The notes: generated by a model from the sequence alone, not told the origin. Positions 51,623-60,379 are shown, counted from the stretch's first letter. The stretch is 64,000 nucleotides of DNA from an uncultured Lachnospiraceae bacterium (GCA_947172645.1 CAMWBY010000007.1:1-64000), one strand, 5' to 3'. Numbers and translations: made by a program.

Positions 51623-53104
51623 ATGAGAAAAAGCGGAATATTGTTGCCTGTATCCAGCATCCCGTCCAAATATGGAATTGGGACTTTTTCGAAACAGGCA
51701 TATGAGTTCATTGATTTATTGGAGAAGGCGGGACAGTCTTATTGGCAGATTCTGCCGCTTGGGCCGACGGGATATGGGGATTCTCCCTACCAGTCTTTTT
51801 CCACTTTTGCGGGGAACCCCTATTATATTGATTTGGAGACGTTGATTGAGGACGGATATCTCACCGAGGAAGACTGCGAAGAATGTGATTTCGGTGACAA
51901 TGACGTATATATTGATTATGAGAAGATATATCTGTCCAGGTTTAAGGTGCTGAAGAAAGCGTTTTTGAACAGCCATATTGAGAAGGAAGAAGCATTCCAG
52001 ACTTATGTGGCGGAGAATAGCTACTGGTTGGATGACTATGCTTTGTACATGGCTGTGAAAAATTCATTCGACGGCAAGAGTTGGATTGAGTGGGACGAGG
52101 ATGTGAAGCTGCGCAAGCCGGAATCGATGCAGCGTTGCAGGGAAGAGTATGCAGAGGAAATCATGTTCTATCAGTTCCAACAGTATTTGTTTGAGAAGCA
52201 GTGGTCAGCGCTGAAAGCGTATGCGAATGGAAAGAAGATAGAGATTATCGGCGATATCCCGATTTATGTGGCTTTCGACAGTGCGGACACATGGGCGAAT
52301 CCCGAGCTGTTCCAGTTGGACGACACGCTGACGCCTGTGGCGGTGGCGGGATGCCCGCCGGACGCATTTTCCGCGACAGGGCAGTTGTGGGGCAATCCGC
52401 TATACCGTTGGGATTATCATAAGGAGACGGATTATGCATGGTGGATAAAGCGTATTGCTTACTGCTATAAACTTTATGATGTTGTCAGGATTGACCATTT
52501 CCGTGGGTTTGATGAATACTACTCCATCCCTTATGCCGATGAGACAGCGGAGTTTGGCCATTGGGAGAAGGGGCCGGGGTATGACCTTTTTAAAACATTG
52601 AAAGCAGAGCTTGGCAATATAGCCGTGATTGCGGAAGACCTTGGATATTTGACTAAATCAGTCATCCGCCTTGTGAAGAGAACCGGATATCCGGGAATGA
52701 AGATTCTGCAGTTTGCTTTTGATTCCAGGGAGGAGAGCGACTATCTTCCTCACAATTATGGGGCGAACAGCATTGTCTATACGGGAACACATGACAATGA
52801 TACGACAGTTGGGTGGTATAAGAAGTTAAACCGCCAGGACAAAGCGCTTGCGAAGAAATATCTTGATATCCGCTCAAGCAAAGACGTGCAGTGGGAGTTT
52901 ATCAGGGCGGCGTTGGCCAGTGTGTCGGATACATGCATTATTCCGATGCAGGATTATCTGGGGCTTGGCTCGGAGGCAAGGACGAACGTTCCGTCCACCC
53001 TGGGGACGAACTGGAAGTGGAGAATGGTGCCGGGGCAGTTTACGGATGAGTTGGCGGAGCGCATCTGTGAGATGACGAAACTGTATGGCAGGTTGCCAAG
53101 GTAA
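51623..53104 (+). CDS. malQ: 4-alpha-glucanotransferase (amylomaltase)
   Basis: 493 residues of GH77. It has RKSGILLPVSSIPSKYGIG, the nucleophile Asp291 in VVRIDHFRGFDEYY, the acid/base Glu338 in VIAEDLG, and the third carboxylate in THDNDTTVGW. It transfers glucan segments between malto-oligosaccharides, serving glycogen or maltodextrin use. The ATG after AAAGGA is preferred over an in-frame GTG at 51599. A terminator follows. No malP or glg genes are adjacent. Confidence 0.94.
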   Translation: MRKSGILLPVSSIPSKYGIGTFSKQAYEFIDLLEKAGQSYWQILPLGPTGYGDSPYQSFSTFAGNPYYIDLETLIEDGYLTEEDCEECDFGDNDVYIDYEKIYLSRFKVLKKAFLNSHIEKEEAFQTYVAENSYWLDDYALYMAVKNSFDGKSWIEWDEDVKLRKPESMQRCREEYAEEIMFYQFQQYLFEKQWSALKAYANGKKIEIIGDIPIYVAFDSADTWANPELFQLDDTLTPVAVAGCPPDAFSATGQLWGNPLYRWDYHKETDYAWWIKRIAYCYKLYDVVRIDHFRGFDEYYSIPYADETAEFGHWEKGPGYDLFKTLKAELGNIAVIAEDLGYLTKSVIRLVKRTGYPGMKILQFAFDSREESDYLPHNYGANSIVYTGTHDNDTTVGWYKKLNRQDKALAKKYLDIRSSKDVQWEFIRAALASVSDTCIIPMQDYLGLGSEARTNVPSTLGTNWKWRMVPGQFTDELAERICEMTKLYGRLPR

Positions 53105-53147
53105 GATACATAGATATATGAAGAGCATTATTGAATAGAGAGATGGA

Positions 53148-53185
53148 AAAACGCTGGCGGTCCCGTTGAGGAATGCCGGCGTTTT
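53148..53185 (+). terminator. terminator of malQ
   Basis: AAAACGCTGGC (53148-53158) pairs with GCCGGCGTTTT (53175-53185) with one T-G wobble. A convergent small gene ends shortly after. Confidence 0.7.
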
Positions 53186-53201
53186 CTGTAGTAAATGATT
53201 T

Positions 53202-53369
53202 TTATGTGATATTCAGAGAGTTATCTTTAAGGATATTTTCATATTTCAATAGCTGCATTTGTAATACTGCAAGCGCTCTGGAATCTGGTTCATGGGCAAG
53301 TTTTTTCTGCAGCGTTTGGTAAATAACCATGGCTTCTGGAGACAATAAATAATCTGCTATCTTTTCCAT
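53202..53369 (-). CDS. small protein of unknown function, second gene of a two-gene unit
   Basis: 55 residues (MEKIADYLLSPEAMVIYQTL at the start), mainly helical. The ATG is 6 nt after a GGGAGA site, and the gene overlaps the 3' end of the upstream gene by 13 nt, so the two are translationally coupled. No family is recognised. The two-gene small-protein layout resembles toxin-antitoxin or accessory regulatory pairs, but there is no direct evidence. Confidence 0.5.
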   Translation of the reverse strand: MEKIADYLLSPEAMVIYQTLQKKLAHEPDSRALAVLQMQLLKYENILKDNSLNIT

Positions 53370-53698
53370 CTGACATTCTCCCAATTTATTTCCTCGCCCT
53401 CGAATTTAATCCATAGATTGTCCTCCCAAGTAACCCCGTGTGTGAGTTGGTTCCATTTCCATGGATTATTTTCTTTCAATCCGGCTTGGTTTAGGATTTC
53501 TTGTAAATCTGCACGACCGTCTTCATAGCATCTGCTTTTAAGGAAACTATAAACACGGTTTAGTGATAAATCCGTTCCGCCAAACGGTTGGATAATGGAA
53601 TCTGGGATTATTTTCTCTATTTGGACTTTTTTTCGGTCATCTGAAATAGTTACTTTTGCTACTGGGTCATCCTCATGCATGACTGTAAAATTATACAT
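53357..53698 (-). CDS. small protein of unknown function, first gene of a two-gene unit
   Basis: 113 residues from the ATG giving MYNFTVMHEDDPVAKVTISD. An open frame extends 15 codons upstream. It has a beta-rich N-terminus, a central helix (RVYSFLKSRCYEDGRADLQEIL would be the span) and a C-terminal DNLWIKFEGEEINWENVRW block that I have the impression recurs in Lachnospiraceae small proteins of unassigned function. It precedes and overlaps the 55-residue gene. Confidence 0.5.
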   Translation of the reverse strand: MYNFTVMHEDDPVAKVTISDDRKKVQIEKIIPDSIIQPFGGTDLSLNRVYSFLKSRCYEDGRADLQEILNQAGLKENNPWKWNQLTHGVTWEDNLWIKFEGEEINWENVRWKR

Positions 53699-53786
53699 AA
53701 ATCCCCCATGTATTATGACGTATTCCCGGAATCTCTCCTGCACCTGCTTTGCGGCTGATTTTCCGCCATAAACACATCAATTGAAA

Positions 53787-54278
53787 TCAGAACATCTGTC
53801 TGCTCAGATTAGAATTGTGGTAGGCCGGATTGTCTGTCACATCCTTGTCAAACCAGTCAAGAGGGCGGAATGCCTGCGCCATCTCCACGGAAGGAAATTC
53901 TATCTCAGCGATGACTAGGGGTGCGAAAGGCGCTTCGAATACGTCTAATTCTACGCACAGACTACTCTGGTCAATCATTTCGTCAAAATCTGACATAAAT
54001 GTCGGATGCTCAATTGGTATGATATAGCGTTTTTTTGAAATGATATTACCGTCTGCCTTATCCCGAAGATGATAATAAGAATGCTCATTTAGAGGGAGAT
54101 TATACTCTTCCCTGGCTAATAAGCCTTTGCCCTTGTAGGTCATATAGTACGTCTCATCTTCCCTGCGGATTCTGACAACAGGGTCAGTGTTCAGATATGC
54201 CTGCTCGATGATATGGCAGGTATATTGACTGAGGTTGTCAGGCAGTTTTTTTACGGTGAATTTGCGTTCGATTTCCAT
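53787..54278 (-). CDS. CYTH domain protein
   Basis: 163 residues. The signature EIERKF is at residues 2-7, followed by charged strand motifs VVRIRREDETYYMTYKGKG and SKKRYIIP and ELDVFEAPFAPLVIAEIEFPS (shown as separate strands). This is the triphosphate tunnel fold of CyaB, thiamine triphosphatase and tripolyphosphatases. It should hydrolyse a triphosphate with Mg2+, and the physiological substrate is unknown. It is transcribed leftward together with or near the two small genes. Confidence 0.9.
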   Translation of the reverse strand: MEIERKFTVKKLPDNLSQYTCHIIEQAYLNTDPVVRIRREDETYYMTYKGKGLLAREEYNLPLNEHSYYHLRDKADGNIISKKRYIIPIEHPTFMSDFDEMIDQSSLCVELDVFEAPFAPLVIAEIEFPSVEMAQAFRPLDWFDKDVTDNPAYHNSNLSRQMF

Positions 54279-54532
54279 ATGATATGTCTCCTTGATAATG
54301 ACCGTAGCATAAGATTTTACAGCTTGGCTTGATAGTTAGTATATCATTTCACTTTGCAGGATATAAAAATATTATATCATGAAATTCGTTGTCATTCTAT
54401 ATTTTCCCATTTTATATGGTACACTGGAATATACATTTTGGCGCTGGCTCCGACACCATGCAGCAAGTGCGTGGCGCGGGTGTGAGAAGTAACATAATAT
54501 TACTGATTGACTGGTGGTTTATAGCGCAAGAG

Positions 54533-54561
54533 TTGCTTCCGAACAGAATTTGTTCTATAAT
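54533..54561 (+). promoter_or_regulatory. promoter of the DJ-1 gene
   Basis: TTGCTT (54533-54538), a 17-bp spacer, and TATAAT (54556-54561), about 50 nt before the ATG. The 334-nt gap from 54279 to 54612 holds only this and, presumably, the divergent promoter of the CYTH gene. Nothing else is recognised. Confidence 0.6.
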
Positions 54562-54612
54562 AAAGTTTATCAAATAAAGGCGATAAATGCACAGCGAATG
54601 GAGGACACCATA

Positions 54613-55167
54613 ATGAGTAAAGCGGCAGTTTTTTTCGGTACGGGGTATGAAGAGATTGAGGCGTTGACAGTGGTTGATATTTTGCGCAGGGCAGGCGTGG
54701 AGACATCCATGGTTTCCGTCATGGGCGAGAAGAGTGTGGTTGGTTCCCATGATATCCGGGTAGAGATGGACGCGTTGATTGAGGAGATAGATTTCGGTGA
54801 GCTTGATGTGATTGTGCTTCCGGGCGGTATGCCGGGCACGAAGAATCTGGAAGCGTGTGAGACATTGATGGCGCAGGTGGATGCGTTCGTGGCGCAGGAT
54901 AAAATTGTTGCGGCAATCTGTGCGGCACCGAGTATTTTAGGACACAGGGGAATTTTGAAGGGCAGGAAGGCATGTTCTTTCCCTTCTTTTGAAAGCCATT
55001 TGGAAGGCGCGCAGGTGTTGCAGCAGCCGGCAGTGATGGATGGCAATGTGATTACCGGGCGCGGCATGGGCGCGGCGATTCCTTTCGGGCTGAAAATTTT
55101 AGAGAAGCTGCAAGGTGAAGATGCGGCGCGCCAGATGGCGGAGGCGATTATCTACACCTGCAGATAA
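54613..55167 (+). CDS. DJ-1/PfpI family protein
   Basis: 184 residues. It has the N-terminal VFFGTGYEEIEALTVVDILR, the GGMPGTKNL loop and the nucleophilic elbow Cys103 in AAICAAPSILG, matching the YajL/DJ-1 branch. These proteins are linked to protein or nucleotide deglycation and oxidative-stress protection. The ATG giving MSKAAVFFG is chosen. The open frame extends 33 codons upstream across the promoter. Confidence 0.9.
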   Translation: MSKAAVFFGTGYEEIEALTVVDILRRAGVETSMVSVMGEKSVVGSHDIRVEMDALIEEIDFGELDVIVLPGGMPGTKNLEACETLMAQVDAFVAQDKIVAAICAAPSILGHRGILKGRKACSFPSFESHLEGAQVLQQPAVMDGNVITGRGMGAAIPFGLKILEKLQGEDAARQMAEAIIYTCR

Positions 55168-55474
55168 GACGCCTTTATTATATCATTATGGTTAGGCTGC
55201 TAAAGGCGACAGGTTTCCCATCAAAAAAATGTGGCAAAACTTACCATAATATTTTCATTTTATCCGAACATACTAACATCAAGATAAGCGATACAGTGAA
55301 CGCTTTCGCAGACAACAGGATTCGGTTTCGAATCGCTGGACTGGAAAAACGAAGTTTGGACAGTGCAGCAGTATCTGGGATAAGCGTACAACGACGGCGC
55401 TTATCTCAATAATATAGATAACAGAATATCATCCTTTCATGGATGGATTCAAATGTATTTCGGAGGTGAAAGAA
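55168..55474. other. 307-nt gap, no gene recognised
   Basis: It holds two small hairpins, GATTCG-GTTT-CGAATC near 55319 and GATAAGCG/CGCTTATC near 55379, and the GGAGGTGA ribosome-binding site of the next gene. Any upstream terminator or sporulation promoter could not be identified with confidence. Confidence 0.4.
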
Positions 55475-55675
55475 ATGGCAAGCAACAAGACTAATAGAGT
55501 AGAAGTTCCTGAAGCTAAGGCAGCAATGGACCGTTTTAAGACAGAGGTTGCATCTGAGTTAGGTGTAAACTTGAAAGAGGGTTACAATGGTGACCTGACA
55601 TCCAAAGAGGCCGGTTCTATCGGCGGTGAGATGGTTCGTAGAATGATTAAGAGCCAGGAAGAACAGATGAAATAA
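55475..55675 (+). CDS. alpha/beta-type small acid-soluble spore protein
   Basis: 66 residues with the SASP pattern: PEAKAAMDRFKTEVASELGV, where the GPR protease cleavage region lies, and LTSKEAGSIGGEMVRRMI. It coats and protects DNA in dormant spores and is degraded on germination. The ATG follows GGAGGTGA. In the family, transcription is controlled by the forespore factor sigma-G. Its presence shows that the organism carries sporulation genes. Confidence 0.95.
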   Translation: MASNKTNRVEVPEAKAAMDRFKTEVASELGVNLKEGYNGDLTSKEAGSIGGEMVRRMIKSQEEQMK

Positions 55676-55698
55676 CTAAAAACAGTGAAAAAGAATGG

Positions 55699-55730
55699 CC
55701 CGCCTGAGGATTTCAGGCGGGTTGTTTTTT
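55699..55730 (+). terminator. terminator of the SASP gene
   Basis: CCCGCCTGA (55699-55707) pairs perfectly with TCAGGCGGG (55713-55721), followed by TTGTTTTTT. Confidence 0.88.
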
Positions 55731-55787
55731 GAGGCGGAATCATGTATACTATACCGCAGAGCACGAGGGAAGGAGGAAAGAAAAGTC

Positions 55788-56990
55788 ATGAAAAAGAAGG
55801 TGTTAGCGGTTATTTTCAGCGCCGCACTTGCCCTAGCATTGCTTGCAGGGTGCGGTAAGGACGCGGCGGAGACAGTGGAAAACACTGCGGAGGAAGCGTC
55901 ACAGACGGCACAGCAGGATGCAGCGGATGAGGAAACAGAAGAAGCGTCGGAGAAGACGGCATCTGGAGATGAGAAGGATACCCAGGACAATGCCGGAGAC
56001 ATAGATGTAGCAGATAAAGAAGCAGCAGAGAACCAGGATGAGGAAAACACGGCGGCGGATGCGGAGGAGCCCGGCACAGATGAGGTGACAATCCGGGTCG
56101 GTTCTCTGAAAGGCCCTACTTCTATGGGGCTTGTCTATCTTATGGACCAGGCCAAGAAGGGCGAGGCGGCGAATGCGTATGAGTTTACGATGACGGCGTC
56201 GGCGGACGAGCTGCTTCCGGCGATGATTTCCGGCGATTTGGATATTGCCTTAATTCCCGCCAATGTGGCCAGTGTTCTTTATATGAAGACGGAGGGCGGC
56301 ATATCGGTGATAGACATTAATACGCTGGGCGTGTTGTATATGGTGTCTGGCGACAGTGGGATAGAAGAGATGAGCGACCTTAAGGGCAAAACGCTCTATC
56401 TGACCGGAAAAGGGACTACACCGGATTATGTTTTGCAGTATCTTCTGAAAGAAAATGGTTTGACGGCGCAGGATGTCACGTTGGAATATAAATCCGAGGC
56501 GACGGAAGTGGCGGCTGTACTTGCCAAGACGCCGGATGCCATCGGTGTGCTGCCACAGCCCTTTGTAACGGCGGCGTGTGCGCAGAATGAAGAATTGTCG
56601 GTAGTGATGGACTTAACCGAGGAATGGACTGCGCTGCAGGGCGAGGGCGGCAGCCGTCTGGTGACTGGCGTGACCGTGGTGCGTAATAGTTTCCTGGAAG
56701 AATACGGGGATGCTGTGGATAGTTTCCTGGAGGAACATGAGGCCAGTGCGGCTTATGCCAACGAGCATGTGGAAGAGGCGGCGGAACTGGTGGCAGCGGC
56801 AGGCATCATTGAGAAGGCTCCTGTGGCGGTGAAGGCTATGCCGGAGTGCAACATTACTTATATTGACGGCGAAGATATGAAGGCTGCGTTGTCGGGATAC
56901 CTGGAAGTCCTGTTCGGGCAGGATGCGGCTTCCGTAGGCGGCGGCCTGCCGGGCGATGACTTTTATTACCGCGAGCAACGAGCCAAGTGA
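55788..56990 (+). CDS. ABC transporter substrate-binding lipoprotein (NMT1/TauA-like)
   Basis: 400 residues. A lipoprotein signal with lipobox LLAGC is followed by an Ala/Glu/Asp-rich linker of about 75 residues. Then comes a periplasmic-binding-like domain (VRVGSLKGPTSMGLVYLMDQ-like start, GDLDIALIPANVASVLY, DLKGKTLYLTGKGTTPDYVLQYLL). This type binds taurine, sulfonates, nitrate, bicarbonate or thiamine precursors. The ligand is not predictable. It pairs with the permease-ATPase fusion 154 nt downstream. The last residues REQRAK are encoded by an 18-nt motif repeated at 62335. Confidence 0.88.
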   Translation: MKKKVLAVIFSAALALALLAGCGKDAAETVENTAEEASQTAQQDAADEETEEASEKTASGDEKDTQDNAGDIDVADKEAAENQDEENTAADAEEPGTDEVTIRVGSLKGPTSMGLVYLMDQAKKGEAANAYEFTMTASADELLPAMISGDLDIALIPANVASVLYMKTEGGISVIDINTLGVLYMVSGDSGIEEMSDLKGKTLYLTGKGTTPDYVLQYLLKENGLTAQDVTLEYKSEATEVAAVLAKTPDAIGVLPQPFVTAACAQNEELSVVMDLTEEWTALQGEGGSRLVTGVTVVRNSFLEEYGDAVDSFLEEHEASAAYANEHVEEAAELVAAAGIIEKAPVAVKAMPECNITYIDGEDMKAALSGYLEVLFGQDAASVGGGLPGDDFYYREQRAK

Positions 56991-57110
56991 TTTGTTTAAA
57001 GCCAATCTGCGATTGGCTTGGCATATTGGCGACTGCCGCGAGGGTCAAATACCCCGCCCCCCCTTGGGGCGTATCGAATTTGATGCCCCGCTGTTTGCGG
57101 CGGGGTTTTT
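56970..57110 (+). terminator. repeat motif, hairpin and terminator between the binding protein and its transporter
   Basis: The motif CGCGAGCAACGAGCCAAG (56970-56987) overlaps the 3' end of the CDS. GCCAATC/GATTGGC (57001-57007 / 57011-57017) forms a hairpin. CCCCGC/GCGGGG (57086-57091 / 57100-57105) followed by TTTTT is terminator-like and may reduce expression of the downstream fusion gene. Confidence 0.55.
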
Positions 57111-57144
57111 GACTATGTAGACAAAGAGTAAAGCGAGGCAAGCT

Positions 57145-58662
57145 GTGAAACGCAAGGCGTCTATGGGAATGAAAAGAGTCATCATTATATTGCTGTGGTT
57201 AGCCCTGTGGCAGCTTGCGGCGGCATGGACAGATAACCAGATACTTTTGGTGGGCCCTGTACAGGTTCTTTATGCTTTTTGGCAGAATGCGGTATCAGCG
57301 GATTTTTTGACAATTGTTTTTCATTCTTTTATAAGGATAGGGCTGGGAGTTTTCCTTGCCCTTTTTCTTGGTCTGGTTCTGGGCGCGGCAGGATACCGGA
57401 TACCGATTCTTGCAGAAATCCTGGAGCCGGCAGTCCAGATGCTCAAATCTGTTCCGGTGGCATCCTTTGTGGTGCTTTTGCTTATTTGGTTCGGGTCCGG
57501 AAGATTATCTTTCTTTATCAGTCTGCTCATTGTATTTCCCAATGTATATGTGAATACGATTGCGGGGTTAAAAAGCACGGACGTGAAATTGTTGGAGATG
57601 TCAAAGGTGTTTGGCATAGGAAAGTGGAACCGATTCTTCTATATATATAGGCCGGCGCTTATGCCGTACTTGGATAGCTGTCTTAAGGTATCTCTTGGCA
57701 TGGCATGGAAGTCAGGAGTTGCGGCGGAGGTAATCGGGCTGCCGGATACGTCTCTGGGGGAGAGACTCTATATGTCCAAGATTTATCTGGATACGGCAGG
57801 ATTGTTCGCCTGGACGTTGACAATTATTCTCATTAGTTACGGGTTTGAGAAGGCAGTGCTGTGGCTTATCAGACAGGCGGCGGAGTGGAAACCGTATCCG
57901 GCCTGCCTTGCCAAGGAAGCCAGAGGCCCAAAAGCTTATCAGGAATATCCGTCTGAGAGAGCCAAAATATGGAAACAGGATATCCCATGCCCTGCCATCA
58001 AAGGCAAGGGCGGGGAAATAAATAGGCAGGAATTAGATATTCCTGTGATTAAAATATCCCATGTGTACAAATCCTATGGAAGAATGCCTGTATTGCAGGA
58101 TTACAGCATGGAGATGGAGAGGGGATTAAGGTATCTTCTGATGGCGCCCTCCGGTGCCGGGAAGACGACGCTTCTGCGCATATTGACCGGATTGGACGGT
58201 GCGGACCAGGGACAGATTATAAACGTTCCGGGACGTATTGGCATGGTTTTCCAGGAGGACAGGCTGTGCGAGGAGTATGACGCGCTCTGCAATATCATGC
58301 TTGGCATGGGAAGAAAGAGAATGTTTGGCGGGCCTTGGCAGGGGAGAAAGAAAAAAAAGGCACAGATTGCAGACTATGTCAGGAGGGAGGCTTCCATAAT
58401 TTTGCCGGAAGAGTGTTTGACTAAACCGGTTAAAGAACTGAGCGGCGGTATGCGCAGGCGCGTGGCGCTTCTCAGGGCGGTATTGTCTGACTCTGATTGC
58501 CTGATTCTGGATGAACCTTTCGCGGGTTTAGACGAGGAGAACCGCATCCGGTGCGGAGAATATCTTCTGGACAGGCTTGACGGACGGACACTTCTCGCCA
58601 CGACCCACAGGGAGGACGATGCGCAGTTGCTGAAAGGAATTGTCAGGAGGCTTTCTTTGTAG
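57145..58662 (+). CDS. ABC transporter permease-ATPase fusion protein
   Basis: 505 residues joining two subunits that are normally separate. Residues about 1-250 form a six-segment SsuC/TauC-like permease with the EAA-type loop LLEMSKVFGIGKWNRFFYIYRPALMPYL (shown as the motif region near residue 155). After a linker of about 50 residues comes a complete ATPase: Walker A APSGAGKTTLL (near 334), Q-loop VFQEDRL, signature LSGGMRRRVALLRA (near 432), Walker B CLILDEPFAGLDE and H-loop THRED. The GTG start follows a GAGG site. The frame is uninterrupted across the junction. It should import the ligand of the upstream lipoprotein. Confidence 0.9.
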   Translation: MKRKASMGMKRVIIILLWLALWQLAAAWTDNQILLVGPVQVLYAFWQNAVSADFLTIVFHSFIRIGLGVFLALFLGLVLGAAGYRIPILAEILEPAVQMLKSVPVASFVVLLLIWFGSGRLSFFISLLIVFPNVYVNTIAGLKSTDVKLLEMSKVFGIGKWNRFFYIYRPALMPYLDSCLKVSLGMAWKSGVAAEVIGLPDTSLGERLYMSKIYLDTAGLFAWTLTIILISYGFEKAVLWLIRQAAEWKPYPACLAKEARGPKAYQEYPSERAKIWKQDIPCPAIKGKGGEINRQELDIPVIKISHVYKSYGRMPVLQDYSMEMERGLRYLLMAPSGAGKTTLLRILTGLDGADQGQIINVPGRIGMVFQEDRLCEEYDALCNIMLGMGRKRMFGGPWQGRKKKKAQIADYVRREASIILPEECLTKPVKELSGGMRRRVALLRAVLSDSDCLILDEPFAGLDEENRIRCGEYLLDRLDGRTLLATTHREDDAQLLKGIVRRLSL

Positions 58663-58719
58663 GAAGGGAAGAGGATTCAGGCGGGCTTTAACCGCCGGAA
58701 ACTTAATAAACAATGTACC

Positions 58720-58880
58720 AGTACAACAAATATTAATTAACTGATACCTTGACTTGTCTGATTGTTCATCTGCTGTGTTGTCGTCAATCGACGTAGCCAC
58801 CGCTACGCCTCATTCCTCCGCCTTGCATATGCAACAATCATCCTGCGTCAATGCATCAAGAATTAATTATTTGTTGTACT
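58720..58880. repeat. 161-bp palindromic MITE-like element, second type copy
   Basis: Left end AGTACAACAAATATTAATTA (from 58720) and right end (58860-58880, complement AGTACAACAAATAATTAATT) are inverted, with further inverted matches inward. The apex is CGTAGC-CACC-GCTACG (58792-58807), the same geometry as in the 21349 element but with a different stem sequence. Both are followed by CCTC. It fills most of the 380-nt gap before tig. Confidence 0.6.
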
Positions 58881-58899
58881 AGTATTTTCCAAAGGTTTG

Positions 58900-58908
58900 T
58901 GCTATAAT
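58900..58908 (+). promoter_or_regulatory. extended -10 promoter of tig
   Basis: TGCTATAAT at 58900-58908 is a full extended -10 without a clear -35. It lies about 135 nt before tig, just outside the palindromic element. Confidence 0.55.
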
Positions 58909-59042
58909 GCTTAAATGACTGTGATTAGGAGTAAATCGGTGTCAGTCCGGCAGGGGTGAACCGTAACACAAGACCAGGGCTTTTACCAGAGAATCGTAGT
59001 GAAGAGCAAAGTGCAGAGGCAGTTGAAGGAGGAACCCATACA

Positions 59043-60335
59043 ATGAGTTTACAGGTGGAGAAATTAGAAAAGAACATGGCGAAACTTACCATTGAGACGA
59101 GCGCGGAAGATTTGGAGAAGGCGATTGAGAATGCCTACCAGAAGCAGAAGAAGCAGATTAGCATTCCGGGCTTTCGGAAAGGGAAAGTGCCGCGCCAGAT
59201 GGTAGAGAAGATGTACGGCAAGGAAGTGTTCTATGAGGATGCTGCCAACGAGCTGATTCCGGATGCTTATGATAAGGCAATGGAAGAGTGCGAGGAGGAT
59301 ATCGTATCTTCTCCCAAGATTGAGGTGACACAGATTGAGGCTGGCAAGCCCTTTGTATTTACCGCGCTTGTGGCGTTGAAGCCGGAAGTGAAGTTAGGCA
59401 AGTACAAAGGCGTAAAGATTGACAAGATTGATTCGGAAGTCACAGACGAAGAAGTGGACGCTGAGATTAACAGAGAGCGTGAGAACAATGCCAGGAATAT
59501 CACGGTGGAAGACAGGCCGGTCAAGGATGGCGATATGACAACCCTTGATTTTGAGGGATTTGTGGACGGTGTGGCTTTCGAGGGCGGTAAGGGAGAGAAC
59601 TATCCTCTTACTATCGGTTCCGGCGCGTTTATTCCGGGATTTGAGGAACAGCTTGTGGGCGCTGAGATTGGCAAGGAAGTGGAAGTGAAGGTTACCTTCC
59701 CCGAGGATTACCAGGCGGAGAACTTAAAGGGTAAAGACGCCGTATTTAAATGTACCGTAAAAGAAATTAAAGAGAAAGAACTTCCTGAGCTTGACGATGA
59801 ATTTGCAAGCGAGGTATCCGAGTTTGAGACGATGGCCGAATACCGGGAAGACGTGAAGAAGAACCTGGCTGAGAAGAAAGAGAAGGACGCTAAGAACGCA
59901 AGGGAAGAGGCTGCGGTCCAGGCGGCTGTGGAAGCCAGTGAGATGGAGATTCCCGATGCGATGTTGGAGACACAGCAGAAACAGATGGTGGACGAGTTTG
60001 CGCAGAGGATTACAATGCAGGGACTTTCCATGGAGCAGTACTTCCAGTTCACGGGTACGAATTACCAGAAGATGGTAGAACAGGTGAAACCACAGGCGGA
60101 AGAACGCATCAAGGCAAGGTTAGTGCTTGAGGCAGTGGCGGCGGCGGAGAAAATCGAAGCTACCGAGGAAGAGTACGAGAAAGAACTGGAAACCATGGCG
60201 GAGGTATACCAGATGGAAGTTTCCAAGGTAAGAGACCTCATGGGCGAGAAAGAGAAGAAGAATATGATGCAGGATTTGGCTGTCAGGAAAGCGGCTGAGT
60301 TCATAGCGGAGAATGCGGAGGAGAGCAAGGAATAA
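59043..60335 (+). CDS. tig: trigger factor
   Basis: 430 residues, the normal length. The N-terminal ribosome-binding signature is GFRKGKVPRQMVEKMYG. The central FKBP-type prolyl isomerase domain (VKDGDMTTLDFEGFVDGVAFEGGKGENYPLTIGSG region, residues about 150-240) and the helical C-terminal chaperone arms follow. It folds nascent chains at the ribosome exit. The ATG follows AAGGAGG. The frame is open 29 codons upstream. clpP, clpX and lon follow, the common quality-control cluster. Confidence 0.96.
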   Translation: MSLQVEKLEKNMAKLTIETSAEDLEKAIENAYQKQKKQISIPGFRKGKVPRQMVEKMYGKEVFYEDAANELIPDAYDKAMEECEEDIVSSPKIEVTQIEAGKPFVFTALVALKPEVKLGKYKGVKIDKIDSEVTDEEVDAEINRERENNARNITVEDRPVKDGDMTTLDFEGFVDGVAFEGGKGENYPLTIGSGAFIPGFEEQLVGAEIGKEVEVKVTFPEDYQAENLKGKDAVFKCTVKEIKEKELPELDDEFASEVSEFETMAEYREDVKKNLAEKKEKDAKNAREEAAVQAAVEASEMEIPDAMLETQQKQMVDEFAQRITMQGLSMEQYFQFTGTNYQKMVEQVKPQAEERIKARLVLEAVAAAEKIEATEEEYEKELETMAEVYQMEVSKVRDLMGEKEKKNMMQDLAVRKAAEFIAENAEESKE

Positions 60336-60379
60336 TTGCTTGGCATTAACACGGTTATATTAGAAATGGAGGAATCAGC

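Noticed and set aside
55695..55787. N-terminal extension of the binding lipoprotein from 55695
   Set aside because: The extension runs through the SASP terminator and would hide the lipoprotein signal. The ATG at 55788 has AGGAGG upstream.
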